The notes: a model not told the origin generated them from the letters alone. Shown: positions 27,520 to 35,644, counted from the first letter of the stretch. The stretch: 64,000 bases of DNA from Pseudomonas viridiflava (GCF_900602065.1 NZ_UWFN01000265.1:558001-622000); one strand, 5' to 3'. A program made the numbers and translations.

Positions 27520-28761
27520 TTACTCCTGAGCGACTTGAAGGGTCGCCGCTGGCAAGAAGCCTGGGTGAGAAATGCTGTTACGCGCGACGATTTCATCGCC
27601 GCGTGTGGCGTCGGCAAACTGCCTGAAGGCCAGCACCACCGCGGGCACAGATTCTTTGGGCGTCACGTCAACGAGGTTTACCCCTGAACGCGCAACGGCG
27701 GTCAGGTGCTCCCTCATACGTTTGCGAACCGCTTCAATGCGCTCGAAGTGCTCGTGATCAGCCAGCAGCGCAGCTTGCCAAAGAGCATCGCTGAGAGCAT
27801 CACGCAGTTGCATGATGTCGGCCGCCACCGGTACTTCGGGATGCGCTACGGGCGTTGCAACCTGCTGCTCCAGGCTGGGCACCCCCGGCAACGGCGCAGG
27901 TGCTGCAACCACCGGCATGGCCGAGGCCAGACGGAGGGCATCGGCCAGCACCCCGTCACGCACCAGCTCTCGCGTAGCGGTAACGGTGGCGACCGTGGCC
28001 ACACCTCCCGCAGCCGTTGCCGGACTCACCAGCCCAAGCACCGTTTCCACCTTGGTCATGGCCTGGCGTTGCGAGGTTTTGAAGCGATCAAACTCGCCAG
28101 TCATGCTGGAAAATTGCGCGCCCAGCATCGTCGACAGGTTTTCCGGAAAGTTGGCCAGTGTGTCGGCCAGCGAAGCCGCCGAGCTGACAAAACCGGTCAA
28201 CTGACTGAACTCGCGCTGAATAGCCAACTGCACCCCGGCGACACCGTTTTGTAGCGCCGTCATGCTGATTTGCGCTTTGTTGACCAGTGCCATCGCGCTC
28301 TTGTATCGAGCCAGTGCTGAATTCAGAAAACTTTCGTTCTCCATTTCCAGCAACCTGGCCGTATTGGCTACGCCGACCGGATAGCCCTTTTCCCCGGCTT
28401 CGATGAACGTAAGAGCAAACCTTACAATGCCGCCTTCCACACGCAACTGTTTGACCTGACAGCCTTCGGTCGCGGTCACGGTCATGCGCCCGAACCAGGG
28501 GTGAATCAATTCCCCAGAACCGGGTTGATCCAGTGCGTGTAACAGGTTGTCGCGCTGTACGAAGCAATCGTCACCGATGACAAAAGCCTCGAACGTTATC
28601 GCCCGGGTTTTACGCCCCATGTCTTCGACCAAGGGCCGATCACGCTGGGGATATTCATGCAACTGCGTACGCCGCCCCACTGTCGTGCTGTCGCTGTCGA
28701 CCCAGAAGCCGACGCCACGGAACGAGGCCGACCGCAGGTCATCCCGCCAAGTCTTGCTCAT
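27520..28761 (-). CDS. Tail/DNA-circularisation family protein, Mu gpN (gp43)-like
   Basis: 413 residues. The N-terminal 110 (TWRDDLRSASFRGVGFWVDSDSTTVGRRTQLHEYPQRDRPLVEDMGRKTRAITFEAFVIGDD) is the DNA-circularisation N domain. In Mu-like tails this protein is a baseplate/tail component near the tape measure tip. The C-terminal half is helical and unrecognised. It overlaps the next gene region by three bases. Confidence 0.88.
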   Translation of the reverse strand: MSKTWRDDLRSASFRGVGFWVDSDSTTVGRRTQLHEYPQRDRPLVEDMGRKTRAITFEAFVIGDDCFVQRDNLLHALDQPGSGELIHPWFGRMTVTATEGCQVKQLRVEGGIVRFALTFIEAGEKGYPVGVANTARLLEMENESFLNSALARYKSAMALVNKAQISMTALQNGVAGVQLAIQREFSQLTGFVSSAASLADTLANFPENLSTMLGAQFSSMTGEFDRFKTSQRQAMTKVETVLGLVSPATAAGGVATVATVTATRELVRDGVLADALRLASAMPVVAAPAPLPGVPSLEQQVATPVAHPEVPVAADIMQLRDALSDALWQAALLADHEHFERIEAVRKRMREHLTAVARSGVNLVDVTPKESVPAVVLAFRQFADATRGDEIVARNSISHPGFLPAATLQVAQE

Positions 28762-28785
28762 GTCGCTGTCCTTTATTTCGAGAGG

Positions 28786-30645
28786 CTACTGCTGCGAAAG
28801 GCTGCGAACGCCCCTTTGCGATATCGAGAAGCCCGGCTGATTGGTTTGAGCCTCGCCAACGGTGGTCCCCGGCGGCGCGTTCTGGAACTGCACGGTCAAC
28901 GCGCCCTGCAGGCTCATACGGTTGTTGGCCGCCGCCTGCTGATTGAGCGACCCGGCCATGATCAGGCTGCCGGGCGCACCGGCTTGCTCAGGTGAACGCA
29001 ACAGTGAAGCAGCTGATGCACCGCCCTGAGTGAGATTGCGCTGTGCTTGTTCGTCGCGGACGAGCTGGGCAGCGTTGGCTTTCACGAACTGGCCTGTGCC
29101 ACCGCCGATGTTCGTATTGACCTTGACAGCCCCGCCACCAAATAGCGCCAGCATCGGCGAAACTATAGGTTCAAGGGTCGTCCACAGGTCTTGGAACCAG
29201 GCAGTAATCGGCGCCCAGTTCTGAATAATCATTCCCAGCGGCGTCCAGGAAAAGATGGTCTTCATCCCTTCCCACGCCATCACTCCTGCGGCCTGAATCG
29301 TCGTCCATACCTCCTGAAAGAAGCCCGCAACCGATGACCAGTTGGCAATCAACAAGCCTGCTGCCAGAGCAATCCCACGAACGATGAGCCCCACAGGATT
29401 ATTACCAATAACAGCGCTCATAAAGGCGCTGGCCACCGTCGCCGCGACCACCGCCAAACGCAGGAGCGTAAAGCCCGCTGCCGCCCCGGCGATGCTTCTG
29501 ACCAGCCCGGGATTGGCCTCGGTAAACTCTGAAACCTTGCTGATCAACGGCCCGATCGTGCCGAGGAAATCATTGACCGGCGGCAACAGCGCTGAACCGA
29601 TGGCAATCCCCAAACGCGTTGTGCGGTTATCCATCACCTGCAGCCGACTTGCGGTTGTCTCAGCAGTGGCGGCGTAAGCCTCCTGCACCGATCCCGCATA
29701 CTGCTGACTGTTACCAACCAGATGGAAATTACGCGACAGCGTGTCGAGATCAGCCACTAGCAGAGCAGCCGATTGATCACCGAACAACTGCGACAACATC
29801 GCGCCCTGCTGGCCCTTCTCCAGCGAGTTCAGCTTGGTCAGCACATTACTGATCGTACCTTCGGCATCTGCGGACATGCCTTCAGACACCGCTTGCGCGT
29901 CCAGCCCCAACGCCTTGAACGCCTGCTTCTGGCCCTCGGTTGCGAGAGTGCCTGCGTTCAGTGTTTGCGCAAAATTGCGCATGCTGCTCGCGGCCGCCTC
30001 TTCGGAAGCGCCACCCTTGGCGAAAACAGCGCCCATTGCGGCGGCCTGCCCTGAACTCAATCCGGACGAACCTGCGGCGGTGACGATGCGGGAAACTTTC
30101 CCCGCGTCCACACCATCGGCCTTCCCCAACTGAGTGATCTGGTCGGCCAGGGCCATGGCTTCCGTCTGGTTCAGTTTGAAGTCTGTCCGCCATGACGCCA
30201 TCATCGCGCCGGACTGTTCTCCGGTCTGATCGAAGGCAATGCCCATCTTCAAGGCATCTTCGGCGAACGCTTTCAATTCCTCTCGGGCAATGCCCGATTT
30301 CCCACCCAACGCAAACACTTGCGCGATGCCCGCAGCGGACACCGGCAGTTTTTCCGACAGGTCGAGCACGTCCTTGCTCATCGCCTTGAACTGCTCGGGC
30401 GTCTGAAAATCAACCGCCCGCCTGACCTTGACCATGGAGCTTTCAAAGGCAATAGCGGCTTTAGCGCCATCAACGAAGGGCTTCATCAGCCCCTCCTTGC
30501 CGGTCAAAGTATTCATGAAGGGAATGTTGCCCAAGGCGCTCAAGGATTTACTCAGGGTCGAGATTTCTTTCTGCGCGTTTTTGAGCTGGGGCGACAGCTT
30601 GTCGACGCCGGTCATGACCACCATGACTTGAATGTTATTAGCCAT
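28786..30645 (-). CDS. Tail tape measure protein (Mu gp42-like)
   Basis: 619 residues from the ATG at 30645, with GGGGGAA upstream. An N-terminal coiled-coil part (MTGVDKLSPQLKNAQKEISTLSKSLSAL) is followed by the TP901 core (AAIAFESSMVKVRRAVDF ... DLSEKLPVSAAGIAQVFALGGKSGIA). Hydrophobic helices around 395-450 are suited to membrane insertion. It sets tail length. The size implies a short tail, as in other R-type tailocins. Confidence 0.92.
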   Translation of the reverse strand: MANNIQVMVVMTGVDKLSPQLKNAQKEISTLSKSLSALGNIPFMNTLTGKEGLMKPFVDGAKAAIAFESSMVKVRRAVDFQTPEQFKAMSKDVLDLSEKLPVSAAGIAQVFALGGKSGIAREELKAFAEDALKMGIAFDQTGEQSGAMMASWRTDFKLNQTEAMALADQITQLGKADGVDAGKVSRIVTAAGSSGLSSGQAAAMGAVFAKGGASEEAAASSMRNFAQTLNAGTLATEGQKQAFKALGLDAQAVSEGMSADAEGTISNVLTKLNSLEKGQQGAMLSQLFGDQSAALLVADLDTLSRNFHLVGNSQQYAGSVQEAYAATAETTASRLQVMDNRTTRLGIAIGSALLPPVNDFLGTIGPLISKVSEFTEANPGLVRSIAGAAAGFTLLRLAVVAATVASAFMSAVIGNNPVGLIVRGIALAAGLLIANWSSVAGFFQEVWTTIQAAGVMAWEGMKTIFSWTPLGMIIQNWAPITAWFQDLWTTLEPIVSPMLALFGGGAVKVNTNIGGGTGQFVKANAAQLVRDEQAQRNLTQGGASAASLLRSPEQAGAPGSLIMAGSLNQQAAANNRMSLQGALTVQFQNAPPGTTVGEAQTNQPGFSISQRGVRSLSQQ

Positions 30646-30808
30646 TATTCCCCCGTTGCTCTTCGAGTATTCGAAAGGCATGCCACTCGCTTTCCAGAAT
30701 TACATCCAAAGGTCTTCCCATGAGCACCTCAGGGTCCGACCTCCAGAAGTAAGCGAGGTCGTACACCACGCCGATCAGGTCGGCGACGCCACCGAAGCGC
30801 TCTGCAGG
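30638..30808 (-). CDS. -1 frameshift extension of the tail assembly chaperone (gpGT-type C-terminus)
   Basis: 56 codons in the -1 frame following the slippery heptamer at 30808-30814. It begins PAERFGGVADLIGVVYDLAYFWRSDPEV and ends EEQRGNNG just inside the tape-measure start. It has no start codon of its own with a ribosome-binding site. By analogy with lambda gpG/gpGT and Mu-like phages, the fusion (about 145 residues) guides tube subunits onto the tape measure. Confidence 0.75.
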   Translation of the reverse strand, partial: PAERFGGVADLIGVVYDLAYFWRSDPEVLMGRPLDVILESEWHAFRILEEQRGNNG

Positions 30809-31074
30809 AAAAAACCGATGATTTTCCACACCAGGTTGTTCAGGTCCGCCAGGTCCAGTTGGTTGACTGACCCCGCCGGAATGGCTGCGCACACCGCGAT
30901 GTATTTGCAGGCCGCTTCGATATCCGCCACAGGCATCGACGAGTCGGAAAGCGTGTAAGGCAGCACCTTGATCGCCCGGCATTCTTCAGCCGTCGGGCGA
31001 CGCAGGTGCAGCTCGGTGAGTTCCTGACCGTGTGCCTTGATGGCGACGGCCAGGGTAAAGGTCTCTTTGCTCAT
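30775..31074 (-). CDS. Tail assembly chaperone, Mu gp41-like (short product)
   Basis: 99 residues from the ATG at 31074, which overlaps the tube stop (TGATG). SKETFTLAVAIKAHGQELTELHLRRPTAEECRAIKVLP ... IPAGSVNQLDLADLNNLVWKIIGFF matches the Mu gp41/phage TAC family. A TTTTTTC heptamer near codon 89 allows a -1 shift into the extension frame. Confidence 0.85.
   Translation of the reverse strand: MSKETFTLAVAIKAHGQELTELHLRRPTAEECRAIKVLPYTLSDSSMPVADIEAACKYIAVCAAIPAGSVNQLDLADLNNLVWKIIGFFLQSASVASPT
30808..30814 (-). promoter_or_regulatory. Programmed -1 ribosomal frameshift heptamer TTTTTTC
   Basis: On the minus strand the zero frame reads GGT TTT TTC CTG. The heptamer T-TTT-TTC fits X-XXY-YYZ exactly. 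A -1 slip continues as CCT GCA GAG CGC in an open frame of 56 codons. Position between tube and tape-measure genes is where tailed phages use this device. Confidence 0.8.
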
Positions 31075-31421
31075 CACTGCCAGTCCCCCGAGATGCCTTC
31101 GAATTTGAGGCTGACCTTGCCGTCCTCACTGGTGCTGGTCATGTCATCCACCGCGTACGCGCCGCTGAGCACGTAAGTGGTGCCGTCGTTAAACTCGGCG
31201 GTGACCGTCATGTTGGTGCCAGTCTCGATTTTTGCCCGTGGGAAATCGACGGTACGAATCGCGTCAACTTTGATGAACGGCGTGACTTCGTTTTCCTTGA
31301 AGTAGCCGACCACAACGGTTTCACGCTTGACCCGGGACATCGGTACTTCTACCGCGCCCGTGATAACCAGCTGTTCGCCGTCGACCTTGATGTAGCAAGT
31401 ACCCGCAACTTTCTGACCCAT
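31074..31421 (-). CDS. Tail tube protein (Mu gpM/gp40-like)
   Basis: 115 residues from the ATG at 31421 with GGAGATT upstream. MGQKVAGTCYIKVDGEQLVITGAVEVPMSRVKRETVVV is the start of the Mu tube family, followed by a beta-rich fold. It polymerises inside the sheath as the rigid tube. It follows the sheath gene after an intrinsic terminator. Confidence 0.9.
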   Translation of the reverse strand: MGQKVAGTCYIKVDGEQLVITGAVEVPMSRVKRETVVVGYFKENEVTPFIKVDAIRTVDFPRAKIETGTNMTVTAEFNDGTTYVLSGAYAVDDMTSTSEDGKVSLKFEGISGDWQ

Positions 31422-31434
31422 GTGAATCTCCACT

Positions 31435-31459
31435 AAAAAAGCCCGCACAGGGCGGGCTT
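31435..31459 (-). terminator. Intrinsic terminator between sheath and tube genes
   Basis: On the minus strand AAGCCCGC-CCTGT-GCGGGCTT is followed directly by a run of Ts. It lies 24 bases after the sheath stop and just before the tube ribosome-binding site, so it would reduce or gate expression of all downstream tail genes. Confidence 0.85.
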
Positions 31460-31482
31460 GGAATGACGTTTGATTAAGCGGC

Positions 31483-32979
31483 TCAGGCCGCGTCGGAATA
31501 CTGCAGGCGGAACTGATACAACAGCGCGAACACGCGCAGTTGGTTGACCAGATCCGGTGGATACAGCACGTTCAGGCGATTCGGATTGGTCGCGTCGCGC
31601 TCAACGATAAGGTTGTCCTTGAAGGCGTCGATGTTCTCGACAATCCCCAGACGTACCAGCTCGCCATAAGCCGCGATCAGCTCACCGCGGATGACCTTCG
31701 GCGTCACCATGCGCTGGCCCGGGCCAAATTTGGTGCCGTCGTTCGCCAGTTTGTGTCGACCGTATTTGCTGGTGATGCGGGTGCGCAGGAAACGCAACAC
31801 ATACGCCGACTGGTGCAGCGGCTCGCTGTCCAGGTACGAGTCATCCGGCTGGTTGTACGCGTTACGCTGATACGTGGTGATCGCGCGCTGGATACGCATC
31901 GCGCTGCCCGAATATTCGAACGTGGCGATGCCGCTGCCGAGCAACGACTGGTATTCATCCAGCATGAAACGGTCACTGACCGCCGCAGGCTCGATGGCCC
32001 CCAACGCCCCCGATTGCGTCGGGCATGCAGGGTCGGCGCTGATGAACACGGCGGTGCGTGCGCTGAACTGCGCAGCGACTTCCCACACAGGCTGCGGAAT
32101 GCTTTTTTCCATGGCACCGATAGACACCGATGGGTCATTGCGCAGTTTGCCCGCAGCTACCAAAGCACCCAAAGTACCGCGCTTGGCACTGTAAACCCGA
32201 CCGTAGATCTGCTTCGCCCAGGACCAGCGGCCCGAGGTGAAGTCCATGGTGGATTTCCAGTAATCCAGCGTTGCAGCGTCGGTCCATGGCTGGCTGATGA
32301 ACTCGAACGGTTCATCGCCGAGCGCGGCCAGCGCGGCGGCCATTTCCGGCGTACCCACACCACCGGCCATCGCAGCCACAACGACTTCCAGACCGGCTGG
32401 CAGTTGCTCACCATTGGCAGCACCCAGTCGGTTGAAGCTCAACTGGATATCGTTGCCCAGCTCGCCTTTGAACTTGCTGACCAGCGTGACGACGCCCGCT
32501 TCGGCGGTAGCAGTAACCGGCAGATCGGTGGCCGCATTGATAGCGCTCAGCAACGCAGTGGCTGCTTCAGCGGCCGTGGCCAGTTCAGGCACGATGGCTC
32601 GCACACGCACGCCGCCGACATACAGGTTCAGCAGGCCGGCCGCCGTGGCGGTACCGGTCAACGTGACCTTGCCTTGCGCATTGGTGCCGGACTCGATCTT
32701 GAGTGGCAGGCACCAGACCTCGCCCGCAACATCGATCTTGCGATGCGCTGCGTGCATGGCCCACAACATCGAACCGGCGCCGCCAATGGAGCGCGCTTCG
32801 GTGCTGCGCGAAATCAGCACCAGGCGGCCGATATCTTCACTGGTGGCATCGTCGTTGACCTGACCGATGATCAGGCGTCGCAGACTGGAAGCACCGCTGT
32901 TGGCCATCGAGTTATCAAGCTCGGCGTAGAACAGTGGTACACGAAGGTCGGATGGAATCTGGCTGAAACCTACAGTCAT
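31483..32979 (-). CDS. Contractile tail sheath protein (Mu gpL/gp39-like)
   Basis: 498 residues. FSQIPSDLRVPLFYAELDNSMANSG at the N-terminus and LDEYQSLLGSGIATFEYSGSAMRIQRAITTYQRNAYNQPDDSYLDSEPLHQSAYVLRFLRTRITSKY-type C-terminal sequence are diagnostic of Mu-like sheaths. Its presence makes the particle R-type (contractile). A 514-codon open frame on the opposite strand is an artefact. Confidence 0.95.
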   Translation of the reverse strand: MTVGFSQIPSDLRVPLFYAELDNSMANSGASSLRRLIIGQVNDDATSEDIGRLVLISRSTEARSIGGAGSMLWAMHAAHRKIDVAGEVWCLPLKIESGTNAQGKVTLTGTATAAGLLNLYVGGVRVRAIVPELATAAEAATALLSAINAATDLPVTATAEAGVVTLVSKFKGELGNDIQLSFNRLGAANGEQLPAGLEVVVAAMAGGVGTPEMAAALAALGDEPFEFISQPWTDAATLDYWKSTMDFTSGRWSWAKQIYGRVYSAKRGTLGALVAAGKLRNDPSVSIGAMEKSIPQPVWEVAAQFSARTAVFISADPACPTQSGALGAIEPAAVSDRFMLDEYQSLLGSGIATFEYSGSAMRIQRAITTYQRNAYNQPDDSYLDSEPLHQSAYVLRFLRTRITSKYGRHKLANDGTKFGPGQRMVTPKVIRGELIAAYGELVRLGIVENIDAFKDNLIVERDATNPNRLNVLYPPDLVNQLRVFALLYQFRLQYSDAA

Positions 32980-33167
32980 TTGGCGGCACTCCCTTTCGCT
33001 TTGGGCAGGCTCGCAGCCATACCCACGATTACGTCTGCATCATTGATCCGTCGCTGCCAAAAGGCAGTCAGCGGTACTTCGTAGCCCTCGACGGACAGCA
33101 GTTCGCCGCCCCGGGCCGGATCCGGAACAGCCCGGCCTTCGGCAGGTTTCACATGTACTCGTTTCAC
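32976..33167 (-). CDS. DUF2635 small tail protein (Mu gp38-like)
   Basis: 63 residues, KRVHVKPAEGRAVPDPARGGELLSVEGYEVPLTAFWQRRINDADV, the DUF2635 pattern. It overlaps both the sheath start (ATGA) and the preceding gene stop. Always found before Mu-like sheath genes; role unknown. Confidence 0.88.
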   Translation of the reverse strand: MKRVHVKPAEGRAVPDPARGGELLSVEGYEVPLTAFWQRRINDADVIVGMAASLPKAKGSAAK

Positions 33168-33754
33168 TGGGGTATATCCTCACGGGTTTTAAATTCGATG
33201 CGGCCATCCGGGCCGCTATCAGTCAGGTTTTGATCGACCATTGGGTCAATGAAGTCGATGTCCATATCGACTCCCTCAAGCAGTGGAAGGCCATCGTTGA
33301 ACTGCTCCTGCCACGTTTCGGGAGGCCCTGCCGGGTCGCTGCGACCCAACATGAACTCGGTGAAAAAACGGAACTGGTAAACCACCCGGTTATCGTCAAT
33401 CAGCAACATCGAGCTACCGCTGTACTGCAAAGGATCGTCTTCAGCCTCAGGCTGAAAGCCCACCAGAGCGGCCCATAGCTGAACGCGAATGCTGTGAAGT
33501 TCCTGAGTCGCGGCCTGGCCGTATTGATCACGGTTAGCCAGCGCCACGTTGACCTGGTATTGCTCACGAACGACGTGCCGGACCACATTGGTGGTGGATT
33601 CCTGTGCGGTGTCACCCGCCGTCAGGACATAAGCCGCGGGCATCGCCAGTGGGTCATCAGTGCGAGCGCTGTCCCACTGCAGGCCACCGGTGACACGGCC
33701 TTGAAAACCGGGGCAGCGCTCGCTTATCTGCGTAATCAAAGTTGTTACGTTCAT
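33164..33754 (-). CDS. Tail terminator-like protein (Mu gp37 family)
   Basis: 196 residues. Position before DUF2635 and sheath, and the sequence (ISERCPGFQGRVTGGLQWD ... QYGQAATQELHSIRVQLWAALVGFQP), fit the Mu gp37 tail-completion family. In a tailocin it would cap the tube and sheath where a phage would join its head. The ribosome-binding segment CTGGAGTTCTG is tandemly duplicated (33757-33767 and 33771-33781). Confidence 0.75.
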   Translation of the reverse strand: MNVTTLITQISERCPGFQGRVTGGLQWDSARTDDPLAMPAAYVLTAGDTAQESTTNVVRHVVREQYQVNVALANRDQYGQAATQELHSIRVQLWAALVGFQPEAEDDPLQYSGSSMLLIDDNRVVYQFRFFTEFMLGRSDPAGPPETWQEQFNDGLPLLEGVDMDIDFIDPMVDQNLTDSGPDGRIEFKTREDIPQ

Positions 33755-33788
33755 CTCAGAACTCCAGTTTCAGAACTCCAGACACGAC

Positions 33789-33811
33789 AAAGCCCCGGAA
33801 ACGGGGCTTTG
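33789..33811 (-). terminator. Stem-loop AAAGCCCCG ... CGGGGCTTT between cargo and tail genes
   Basis: AAAGCCCCG-TTTC-CGGGGCTTT on the minus strand, ending in TTTG. It lies upstream of the tail terminator gene and downstream of the secreted cargo gene. Confidence 0.65.
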
Positions 33812-33891
33812 TAGTAGTCGTAAAAAGTGGCTAAGCAGGCCCTGTGGATCGGGGCTCTCAGAGGTTCCGAGGGGGGGGTAATCGTTAGATC

Positions 33892-33918
33892 AGCAGCCCG
33901 ACATCTTCGTCGGGCTGC
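33892..33918 (-). terminator. Long stem-loop after the secreted cargo gene
   Basis: AGCAGCCCGAC and GTCGGGCTGCT form an 11-bp perfect stem with a short loop, 24 bases past the cargo stop. No T-run follows, so it may be a processing or 3'-protecting hairpin. Confidence 0.55.
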
Positions 33919-33941
33919 TATCCAGTGGCGCGCAGCGTCTC

Positions 33942-34583
33942 TCAGTTGGTGATGAACAGGTCAACACTTGTGGAATCGCAGGAGTTGTCAGCCTTTTTGT
34001 CGATGACTAGATAGATCAAAGAGGTAGTGGTAACCGCCACATCATTCACCTTGATCAGCGAACTCCCGCCATTTGCAAAGCTGCCGGACTGCAGAACGGT
34101 ATCGCCCAGGTTCAGGGACCATTTGATCCCGTCACCGCAGGCGTTATGCAGGTCGTTGAGACGCCCCAACACATTGATGTTCCCAGCGATCGGACTGGCC
34201 CAGCGGACGATGGTCTGAAAGCTGGAGCCTGGGTGAGCGTAAATATCACCCTGCTTCAGCACGTAGTTCGTACCAGAGCCGCTGAGAGTGAAGGTTTTTT
34301 TGGCGATACTGATAGAACCGGCTACTGAACCTTCTCGCCAGCAAGTGACCGGGCTGCCGTTGCAAGTGTCAGCAAAAAACGTCGGAAACAGCGTGTAATT
34401 TGCCGAAGCATTTACCGCTGTCTTGTTCTGCATGAAAGACCAGGGCGAACTCGGCGGGGCAGCTTCAGTAGCGATATACATATCACGAGCCAGGTTCCAC
34501 GACTGAGCCGCAGCCCAGGTATTTACAGAAACAAAGGACGACAACAAGGCCGTAACCAACAGAAGCTTTTTGTACAGTTTCAT
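33942..34583 (-). CDS. Secreted protein of unknown function, tailocin cargo
   Basis: 213 residues with a strong Sec signal peptide (about 1-25, ending TWAAA). The mature protein is beta-rich and contains four cysteines (DTCNGSPVTCW, NACGDG, NSCDST). An HPGSSFQTIVRWASP segment followed by GDGIKWSLNLGDTVL suggests a lectin-like or carbohydrate-binding sandwich, but I cannot name the family with certainty. GAGGTGAACT precedes the start. It sits between com and the tail genes, flanked by hairpins, as a moron would. It is not a structural tail protein by sequence. Confidence 0.6.
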   Translation of the reverse strand: MKLYKKLLLVTALLSSFVSVNTWAAAQSWNLARDMYIATEAAPPSSPWSFMQNKTAVNASANYTLFPTFFADTCNGSPVTCWREGSVAGSISIAKKTFTLSGSGTNYVLKQGDIYAHPGSSFQTIVRWASPIAGNINVLGRLNDLHNACGDGIKWSLNLGDTVLQSGSFANGGSSLIKVNDVAVTTTSLIYLVIDKKADNSCDSTSVDLFITN

Positions 34584-34615
34584 AGTTCACCTCAAGGTAT
34601 GAATTTGGACATCGA

Positions 34616-34786
34616 TCAGTTGCGCGGACTATCCGCACGCTGGTCGCTCAGAGGCGATGACTCGGGGCTCTCGGCCCTCACATGATTCAACGTCCCGCAT
34701 CGGGAACATTTGATCTGGAGTTCGGTGTACTCACCCACTCGGGCAAGAAGTCTTTTGCACTTTCCACATCTGCAATCTTTCAACAT
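34616..34786 (-). CDS. Com-like zinc-finger protein (Mu Com family)
   Basis: 56 residues from the ATG at 34786, with AAAGGA upstream. Two Cys-x2-Cys pairs (CRCGKC ... CSRCGTLN) match Com of phage Mu, which binds mom mRNA to allow its translation. No mom-like acetyltransferase-fold gene is nearby. The longer frame to 34864 crosses a terminator hairpin and is rejected. Confidence 0.75.
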   Translation of the reverse strand: MLKDCRCGKCKRLLARVGEYTELQIKCSRCGTLNHVRAESPESSPLSDQRADSPRN

Positions 34787-34862
34787 ATGCGTAATCCTTT
34801 GATTTATGCCGGGCCCTGCCAGGCTCAATCCGAAGTCGCCATCCTGTTTTGCGCTGCAACGC

Positions 34863-34886
34863 AAAAGCCCCGCGAACGGGGCTTTG
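34863..34886 (-). terminator. Intrinsic terminator after the second holin-like gene
   Basis: AAAGCCCCGTTCGCGGGGCTTTTG on the minus strand: a CCCCG/CGGGG stem with a short T-run, between the 34963 gene and com. Same stem motif as at 33789. Confidence 0.7.
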
Positions 34887-34962
34887 CTGTGCTCATAAAA
34901 AGTGGCTCGGGAAGCCCGGCGAATACGGGCTCTCCGAAGTTATCCGCGCTCAGGTATCCGGG

Positions 34963-35256
34963 TCACTGACCGATCTTCCAGACTTGCGCCAGGTTGCCGT
35001 TGCTCTGGTAAACAGAGCCGACAAATACGGCCAGGATCATCACCAGAGGCCAGGCCTGAACCGGCATGACCAGCATGCCTTTGCAGATGTAAACCATCAC
35101 CGTGCCAGCGCTGACCATGACCAGCCAGGCCAGACAGCTCATGTTTCGGCGAAACCGTGCGCCTTTGCGGCGAAACGTGAAGAGCCGAACGAACAAGCCC
35201 ATGCACAACCAGAACGTCACCTGGGTAAGCAGTGCGCTAATCAAAGGCTTATCCAT
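34963..35256 (-). CDS. Small membrane protein, holin-like
   Basis: 97 residues with three predicted membrane helices (about 10-26, 42-60, 65-85) and basic loops (TFRRKGARFRRN). Size and topology fit a phage holin (class I); position next to another holin-like gene supports this. It overlaps the 35249 gene start-stop by eight bases. It could instead be an antiholin. Confidence 0.65.
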   Translation of the reverse strand: MDKPLISALLTQVTFWLCMGLFVRLFTFRRKGARFRRNMSCLAWLVMVSAGTVMVYICKGMLVMPVQAWPLVMILAVFVGSVYQSNGNLAQVWKIGQ

Positions 35257-35623
35257 CCTGACCTCCAGGCTGCCCGGTCTCTAATCTGCCGCGCCGTTTG
35301 ATTGCTGCCAGCGCCACAGTGACCACCAGCACGGAGGCCCCGAATGCTGCAGGCCCTGAATACTTGAAAGGACGAATCCCCCAAATCTCGAAATCCACCA
35401 GAGCGGGGGCGAACAAATAACCCATTACAAATGACACCAGCAGAAAGACCATCCGCTTCCAGACCGGCATTTCTTCTGTGGTGGTAAAGAACACCAATGC
35501 GCCCGCCAATGCGCCGATGGCGGCGAGCGTATCAATGCCTGTCAATAATCCTGCGAAACCCGCACCGGCCGCACCAGCGACCACGACAGATGCGGCCGTG
35601 CTCGCTGGCTCGGCCATGCTCAT
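35249..35623 (-). CDS. Putative holin (Phage_holin_8-like)
   Basis: 124 residues with three to four helices. MAEPASTAASVVVAGAAGAGFAGLLTGIDTLAAIGALAGALVFFTTTEEMPVWKRMVFLLVSFVMGYLFAP resembles putative holins of Pseudomonas prophages. It opens the inner membrane to the endolysin. An intrinsic terminator lies only about 22 bases upstream of its start. Confidence 0.75.
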   Translation of the reverse strand: MSMAEPASTAASVVVAGAAGAGFAGLLTGIDTLAAIGALAGALVFFTTTEEMPVWKRMVFLLVSFVMGYLFAPALVDFEIWGIRPFKYSGPAAFGASVLVVTVALAAIKRRGRLETGQPGGQDG

Positions 35624-35644
35624 ACTCCATTGCTATTCCCGAGG

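Noticed and set aside
30638..30982. Independent 114-codon gene between tape measure and chaperone
   Set aside because: Its first half is antisensible sequence out of frame with the chaperone; only the part after the slippery heptamer resembles tail proteins, so it is treated as a frameshift extension.
31540..33084. 514-codon open frame on the plus strand across the sheath gene
   Set aside because: It is antisense to a clearly recognisable sheath gene, lacks a ribosome-binding site and matches no family. High-GC coding bias keeps the opposite frame open.
33942..34583. mom DNA-modification gene partner of com
   Set aside because: The product has a Sec signal peptide and a beta-rich cysteine-containing mature part, unlike the cytosolic acetyltransferase-fold Mom.
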